From Fibrobacter sp. UWH6 (GTDB lineage: Bacteria; Fibrobacterota; Fibrobacteria; Fibrobacterales; Fibrobacteraceae), in the NCBI RefSeq assembly GCF_900142465.1, contig NZ_FRAX01000002.1:248001-312000 (forward strand): a stretch of DNA of 64,000 bases. The letters run 5' to 3'. Below are positions 59,537 through 64,000 of the stretch, piece by piece. The translations under genes and the position numbers were made by a program. The notes beneath the pieces were generated by a model. It had not been told where the DNA came from, made no database searches, and saw only the letters and a list, made by a program, of their open reading frames with translations. Every line of letters begins with the position of its first letter. Position 1 is the stretch's first letter.

Positions 59537-60553
59537 ATGCTTTACATCCACCAATATCCCGACTGGACTAACTTCCGTTACAACCACCAAAGTGTTGCCG
59601 ACGCTCTGGGCCAGACCCGATTTTTGGAGGGTAAGCTGGTCGGTACCGCAGACCTGGTGAGTTCATCAGAAGAAGAAACGTCCATTCTTGCGCAGGATAT
59701 TGCCGCCAACTTTTCACTGGATGGATACGTCCTCGACGCAGAACAGATAAAGCAGGAAATCGCAAAGAGAAATGGCGCCGTAGACGCCGTCCGAAATATT
59801 CTGGGCGCGCTGCAGAACGCAAACTCGCCTCTTACAGAAGACCGCCTTTTCGCATGGCATGCCGCCATCGGACAAAACAAGGTCCGCAAATTCCGCAGCA
59901 AGGAAAGTTCGATCCGCTTTCAGGACGGCGATAAGAACCGCACTTTCGTCGGCGTGAGTCCAGACCGTATCCCCCACGAAATGGAACGTTTTCTGAACTG
60001 GTTCGAGACCGCCTCTGTAGACGGAGCCATCAAGGCAGCCATTGCCCAGTTCTGGTTCTTGACCATTCGACCTTTTGACGACGGCAACGGACGAATCGCC
60101 CGCACCCTCAGCGCCATGCTGCTGGCCCGCAGCGAAGAAACCGCCCGATGCCAATACCCGCTGAACAAACTTTTCGCAGAACACCGCGACGAATACAGGC
60201 GCATTCTATCCCAAGCCCAGGCAGGCAACGGCGACCTTACGGAATGGATTCTATTCTTCCTTAAAAACTTGCGCGACTCCATTGAAAGACGTCTGACAGA
60301 ACTTGCGCCAGCATTAAAGAATATGCAGGTCCGTCTGAAGTTCAGCCAGATGGACTTCACCCCCCGTGAAAGGCGTTTACTTGAAGCAGCCCTTTCAGGC
60401 GCATTGAGCGTTCCTTTTTCAGTCAAGGAAGCCGCAGCCCTTACAGATGTAAGCCACGACTCCTCTTTGCGAGACATTCAGTCCCTAATAGAAAAAGGCG
60501 TTTTCAAGGCCGAAAAGAAGGGCGGACGTAGCCAGCGCTATTCCCTTTTTTAA
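59537..60553 (+). CDS. Fic-family protein (DUF4172 type) lacking the catalytic His
   Basis: 338 residues from ATG 59537; the longer frame runs into prmA. The N-terminal domain YIHQYPDWTNFRYNHQSVAD resembles DUF4172, and the Fic core reads FLTIRPFDDGNGRIARTLSA near residue 178. The family motif is HPFxDGNGR; here the His that attacks the nucleotide alpha-phosphate is Arg (codon CGA). The expected inhibitory SxxxE(G/N) helix reads NFSLDG. A winged-helix-like C-terminus (VKEAAALTDVSHDSSLRDIQ) follows. It may be inactive in AMP transfer, or use other chemistry. The neighbours give no antitoxin gene. Confidence 0.85.
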   Translation: MLYIHQYPDWTNFRYNHQSVADALGQTRFLEGKLVGTADLVSSSEEETSILAQDIAANFSLDGYVLDAEQIKQEIAKRNGAVDAVRNILGALQNANSPLTEDRLFAWHAAIGQNKVRKFRSKESSIRFQDGDKNRTFVGVSPDRIPHEMERFLNWFETASVDGAIKAAIAQFWFLTIRPFDDGNGRIARTLSAMLLARSEETARCQYPLNKLFAEHRDEYRRILSQAQAGNGDLTEWILFFLKNLRDSIERRLTELAPALKNMQVRLKFSQMDFTPRERRLLEAALSGALSVPFSVKEAAALTDVSHDSSLRDIQSLIEKGVFKAEKKGGRSQRYSLF

Positions 60554-60701
60554 TACCCTTTTTAGTTAGACGTTCTTCTTTTGCAGTCACACCAAAAAAA
60601 ACTGCAATTCCAGTATACAATTATAAAACTCAAAACGATATACTCTCGTGGGGAGGGGATCCCCGTTCTAGGTTTTCAGACAGGGTTATATCAAGGGTTT
60701 T

Positions 60702-63125
60702 ATGACAGTCAACACAAACAGCAACATCAGCAGCACCAAGTACTTCAACAACATCCATTCCAAGCTGGAAAAGGGCGGCGAAATCAAGCGCCCGGATCCG
60801 GTAGTCTTTTCATCACTGAAAATTCTGGAGTACTGGATTCGAATTCTGCAGCAGAATCCCGAATGCATCAACACGTCCGTGGCCATCCGCCTCATGGACG
60901 AATCCCACACCATGAAGTTCACGGAAGACGTGGTCAAGATGTTCATCCCGTTGCTCAAGAAGAAGGGATCCAAGGCAAAGAATTCCAGGAAGAAATCCGA
61001 TGCCGAAGCACTCAAGGCCCTGCTCAATTCAGACGCAGATGACGACGATGACGATGACGGTTTCCGAACCGACATTTGCAGCGGAACATTCCTCCGCGCC
61101 ATCAAGCGATTCGTCGATGAAGACAAGCCCGATTGTCATGTCAAGGCGGTAAACAACTTGCTGAAGGTCATCAGCAATACGGATTCCGACGACATGCATC
61201 CTACCCTTTTCCAGGAACTGCAGCGTACCATCGGCGAACATTTCACCAATTATGCCATGAGCACTATCAAGAAGGGCGTCAAGAAGAACGATTCCTCTTT
61301 TGTAAGGGTCCAGAAAGTCAAGGATACTTATCGCCTTAACGACGATGAGTTGGAAATGCTTTTGTACCTCTGGCTCCGCGACAGCCCGGATCTTGAAATC
61401 CAGGAATCGGAACGTTCCATTTTGCGTCACCGCCGTTTCCGCGACAACGACAACAATGTGAATAGCCTCATGAACATCGCCCGCGCCACCGGTTTCTCGA
61501 CGGAGCGCATCACGGAACTTCTGGGAAAGAACAGCGCCCTGAGCCGATTGAATTTGCTGAGCGACAACCTGGATTTGCCCAACGAAGTTTGCAAGTATCT
61601 GAGCGGCTACAGCGATGGTGCCCAGATGAAGGCATTCTCTGCAGCAGAACCGGCCACCGTCAGCTTTGAACAGCTCCAGGGCAAAAACCCCGATGCCCGC
61701 CTGCTGTTGACCATGCTCAAGAACCATGACCGAAAAAGCCCGCTGAACGTCTTGCTGTACGGTGTTCCCGGCACCGGCAAGACAGAGCTTGCAAAGGCTT
61801 TAGCCGCCGAGCTCAAGGTCCCCCTTTGGGAAGTGAGCATCGACGTGGATGATGAAGAAATCGGCGGACGCCGTCTGGATTCCCGCAACAACAATCTTCT
61901 GCAGTACCGCCTTCGTGCCGTCACCCTGGCCGACTGGCATTGCGAAAAGAATCCTGGAATTATCCTGGTAGACGAAGCGGACATGGTGCTGAATTTTGGC
62001 GAAAAAGGTTCACTGAATCACTTCTTTGAAACATTGCACACACCCGTCATCTGGATTTCCAACAAGACGGGATTGGTAGAAGACAGCACCCGCCGACGCT
62101 TCGACTTTTCCATGGCATTCAAGCCTTTGGCAAAAGATGAACGTCTGAGCGTCTTGAATTCCGTTTTGAAAGCCCAGGAAGCAGAAAGCCTGCTCACCGA
62201 CGAAGAAAAGCTGAAACTTGTGGTGGAATATCCTGCCATGGCTGGCGGCCTCACCTTGGCCGTACAGCGCACCAAGAGTCTTATAGACTGCGGAGCCACC
62301 GGTGCTGCAGACAGCTACAAGACGGTCGCCAGAATTCTCAAGGCACATACACAGCTCATGGGAATCCGCAATGGAAACTTGAAGGACGTCGAAAGCCATG
62401 CTCCCAACTACTCCCTGGAAGGTCTGAACATCGAAGGTTCCACTCAAGAAATTATGGAAGTGGTTCACAACTACGATCAGGTCTGGAACACCTTGGAAGA
62501 AGATGACGCGCCCAACTCCCTGAACATCCTGCTTTACGGTCCTCCGGGAACCGGCAAGACAGAATTCGTTCGCTACATGGCCCGCGCCCTCGGCCGCAAC
62601 CTGATTATCAAGCGCGCCAGCGACCTGCTTGGAATGTTTGTAGGCCAGACCGAAGCCCAAATTGCCGCCGCCTTCGAGGAAGCCAATCGCACCAAGTCCA
62701 TTCTGTTCTTCGATGAAGCAGACAGCCTGCTGAATGACCGTGCCGGAGCATTCCAGAACCACGAAGTCAGCAAGGTCAACGAACTGCTGACCCAGATGGA
62801 AAACTTCAAGGGAATCTTTGTGGCGGCCACCAACTTCGAAAAGCATCTGGACCCGGCAAGTTCCCGCCGTTTCGCCCTGAAGCTGGGTTTTGATTACCTG
62901 AAGCCCGCCGGTGTACGTCACATCTGGAACGTCTTCTTCCCGGATACCGTCTGCCCCGATTCCGTGGCACAGATTCCCATGCTCACCCCCGGCGACTTCA
63001 ACGCCGTCAACGGACGCCTTCGCTACTTCCCCACAAGCAGCAAGACTCCCGACCGCATCGAAGCCGAACTCCGCAAGGAATTGCGCTGCAAGGACGACAA
63101 GGCCGGCAGAACCATGGGGTTCTAA
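60702..63125 (+). CDS. Tandem AAA+ ATPase with large N-terminal domain
   Basis: 807 residues. The N-terminal ~330 residues are helical with an Asp run (SDADDDDDDDGF near 109-120) and are not recognised. AAA module 1: Walker A GVPGTGKT near 354, Walker B IILVDEAD near 421, and arginine-rich STRRRFDFS. Module 2: GPPGTGKT near 613, ILFFDEADSLL near 667, VSKVNELLTQMENFKGIFVA and ASSRRFALKLGF. Both sites look intact. The module-2 text is like Vps4/FtsH/CbbX-type AAA proteins, so unfolding or remodelling of a protein target is likely. Target unknown. Ends at a terminator. Confidence 0.85.
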   Translation: MTVNTNSNISSTKYFNNIHSKLEKGGEIKRPDPVVFSSLKILEYWIRILQQNPECINTSVAIRLMDESHTMKFTEDVVKMFIPLLKKKGSKAKNSRKKSDAEALKALLNSDADDDDDDDGFRTDICSGTFLRAIKRFVDEDKPDCHVKAVNNLLKVISNTDSDDMHPTLFQELQRTIGEHFTNYAMSTIKKGVKKNDSSFVRVQKVKDTYRLNDDELEMLLYLWLRDSPDLEIQESERSILRHRRFRDNDNNVNSLMNIARATGFSTERITELLGKNSALSRLNLLSDNLDLPNEVCKYLSGYSDGAQMKAFSAAEPATVSFEQLQGKNPDARLLLTMLKNHDRKSPLNVLLYGVPGTGKTELAKALAAELKVPLWEVSIDVDDEEIGGRRLDSRNNNLLQYRLRAVTLADWHCEKNPGIILVDEADMVLNFGEKGSLNHFFETLHTPVIWISNKTGLVEDSTRRRFDFSMAFKPLAKDERLSVLNSVLKAQEAESLLTDEEKLKLVVEYPAMAGGLTLAVQRTKSLIDCGATGAADSYKTVARILKAHTQLMGIRNGNLKDVESHAPNYSLEGLNIEGSTQEIMEVVHNYDQVWNTLEEDDAPNSLNILLYGPPGTGKTEFVRYMARALGRNLIIKRASDLLGMFVGQTEAQIAAAFEEANRTKSILFFDEADSLLNDRAGAFQNHEVSKVNELLTQMENFKGIFVAATNFEKHLDPASSRRFALKLGFDYLKPAGVRHIWNVFFPDTVCPDSVAQIPMLTPGDFNAVNGRLRYFPTSSKTPDRIEAELRKELRCKDDKAGRTMGF

Positions 63126-63155
63126 AAATTCCCGTATAACTCCGTAAAACCAAAA

Positions 63156-63186
63156 TCCCCACAGAAGAATTCTGCGGGGTCTTTTT
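63156..63186 (+). terminator. Terminator of the AAA gene
   Basis: CCCC-A-CAGAA-GAA-TTCTG-C-GGGG with one mismatch, followed by TCTTTTT. Confidence 0.75.
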
Positions 63187-63234
63187 CCTTTAAACTCAAG
63201 GATTACTTCCAAAATTCAGTATTTTACTTCTCTT

Positions 63235-63251
63235 TTGAAAATTATTTTCAA
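63235..63251. other. AT inverted repeat
   Basis: TTGAAAA-TTA-TTTTCAA, seven-bp arms, in the spacer between the AAA gene and the last gene. Role unknown; it resembles the inverted repeat at 46976-46994. Confidence 0.3.
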
Positions 63252-63335
63252 TACAAACCAAAAGGTTCCTGAAAAAAATTACTTATAAGGCAACAAAGTT
63301 ACAAGTAACATAACGTTTCTTCAAGAAAGTTTTTG

Positions 63336-64000
63336 CTACTTCAGCCAATTTTCCTTTAAAAACTTCACAAAAAATTGGCTGCTGGTTAGCCCTTTGAAAT
63401 AATCCGGGCGTTCCGCCATATTCCAGTGCGGGCTGGAGGGGTGATTCACATATACATATCTAATGCCCTTGCGGTCTGTATAGTGCCAAAGATCATCACG
63501 GAAATACTTTGGATAATCTTCAACCTCTGCGCAATTCACCACAAGTCGGCTCGTCATGATAACGAGATCTGGATGCAAAGCCTCCAGAACGTCAATGAAG
63601 TTTTTTATCGCATACTCACGATCCATGGCTGTCAACACATTCGCAATGGAATCACCCTGTTCCTCCGCAGGGCGCAAAAAGTAGTTGTAGCTAGCCACCT
63701 CGTCAAATGCGTTTTCACCTGCAAAAGGAGCAACAGACTTTAACGCAGAATTCAACGTTTTGCAATAGCCACCGCTGAGCCACTCGCGGGTCCCACGAGT
63801 ATTGCACCACCCCTCCTCTACCTCGGTAAGTGTCGGAGAACCGGAATACCACCTGTCAACATCGCGCTGTACAGTGGAACCCGCAGGCAAATAGTGGCTT
63901 TCGCCTACCAGCAACAACTTTTTATGAAGAGCCGACTCGTAGTTGCGACCAACAAACGGCTTCATGTACGGATGCGTCTGGTAGAACGGAATGGAGTTTA
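63336..64000 (-). CDS. Protein of unknown function (5' end outside or at the edge)
   Basis: An ATG at 63965 gives 209 residues, but the frame is open upstream to the window edge (NSIPFYQTHPYMKPFVG), and the upstream residues read like protein, so the true start may lie outside. KLLLVGESHYLP, WYSGSPTLTEVEEGWCNTRG, SYNYFLRP, VIMTSRLVVNCAEV and YVNHPSSPHWNM are notable. LVGESHYLP and HPSSPH are placed like motifs of the uracil-DNA glycosylase superfamily, which is a weak resemblance only. Family not recognised. Confidence 0.65.
   Translation of the reverse strand, partial: NSIPFYQTHPYMKPFVGRNYESALHKKLLLVGESHYLPAGSTVQRDVDRWYSGSPTLTEVEEGWCNTRGTREWLSGGYCKTLNSALKSVAPFAGENAFDEVASYNYFLRPAEEQGDSIANVLTAMDREYAIKNFIDVLEALHPDLVIMTSRLVVNCAEVEDYPKYFRDDLWHYTDRKGIRYVYVNHPSSPHWNMAERPDYFKGLTSSQFFVKFLKENWLK

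Noticed and set aside
62010-63212. 400-codon open frame on the minus strand
   Set aside because: Antisense to AAA module 2, which has intact Walker motifs; no motif of its own.

Overview
The window looks like a chromosomal segment of a Fibrobacter species (rumen or gut, phylum Fibrobacterota). The main reasons are several proteins with the F. succinogenes major paralogous (FISUMP, TIGR02145-type) domain, a TIGR02147-type protein that is characteristic of Fibrobacter, a giant surface protein with a type IX secretion-like C-terminal tail, many lipoproteins, and moderate GC content. All calls come from reading the sequence and the translated frames; no database search was run. I see no tRNA or rRNA gene and no CRISPR array.

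Layout. 1-3826 (minus): a surface-protein cluster of FISUMP genes, one of them cut by an in-frame amber codon, with a GIY-YIG-like gene coupled to it and a small unknown gene. 3827-4403: a hairpin-rich, palindromic intergenic stretch that abuts the 5'-truncated 3' end of an acyl-CoA dehydrogenase gene. 5163-11691 (minus): a DEAD-box RNA helicase and a ~1630-residue repeat-built surface protein. 11935-14145: an outer-membrane barrel protein with a lipoprotein. 14202-17309 (minus): a histone-H1-like Lys/Ala-rich protein, glucokinase and a FISUMP lipoprotein with a DTV-repeat stalk. 17371-27055: a recC-recB-recD operon behind a good sigma70-type promoter. 27164-30050: TIGR02147 protein, lipoprotein and a TrmB-like methyltransferase with overlapping ends. 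30146-32478 (minus): two envelope proteins of unknown role.

32610-43004 (plus): hisE-hisG; a tightly overlapping run EAL/HDOD protein-recR-engB-mlaE-mlaF; pyrC; then plsC-rnr-RgpF-like. 43099-45711 (minus): the conserved rpmH-rnpA-yidD-yidC block, without dnaA beside it. 45829-53802: a degenerate GGDEF membrane protein, a DivIVA-domain protein, a DUF167 protein, an SDR, a flavodoxin, azlC/azlD, and a sugar-sensing locus made of a membrane-anchored binding-protein/AraC fusion next to a sugar porter with candidate operator half-sites between them. 53931-63125: YgiQ radical SAM protein, a pair of paralogous lipoproteins, an outer-membrane protein, a truncated IS200-type element, prmA, a Fic protein that lacks the catalytic His, and a tandem AAA+ ATPase. 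A gene of unknown function runs off the right edge.

Most of the window is ordinary housekeeping. The parts that deserve a second look are the lipid-anchored PBP-AraC regulator with its 21-bp-spaced half-sites, the amber-interrupted FISUMP gene, the Fic protein with Arg in place of the catalytic His, the TIGR02147/lipoprotein coupling, the structured intergenic DNA around 3.9-4.4 kb, and arrays of small triloop hairpins and short-word repeats between genes.
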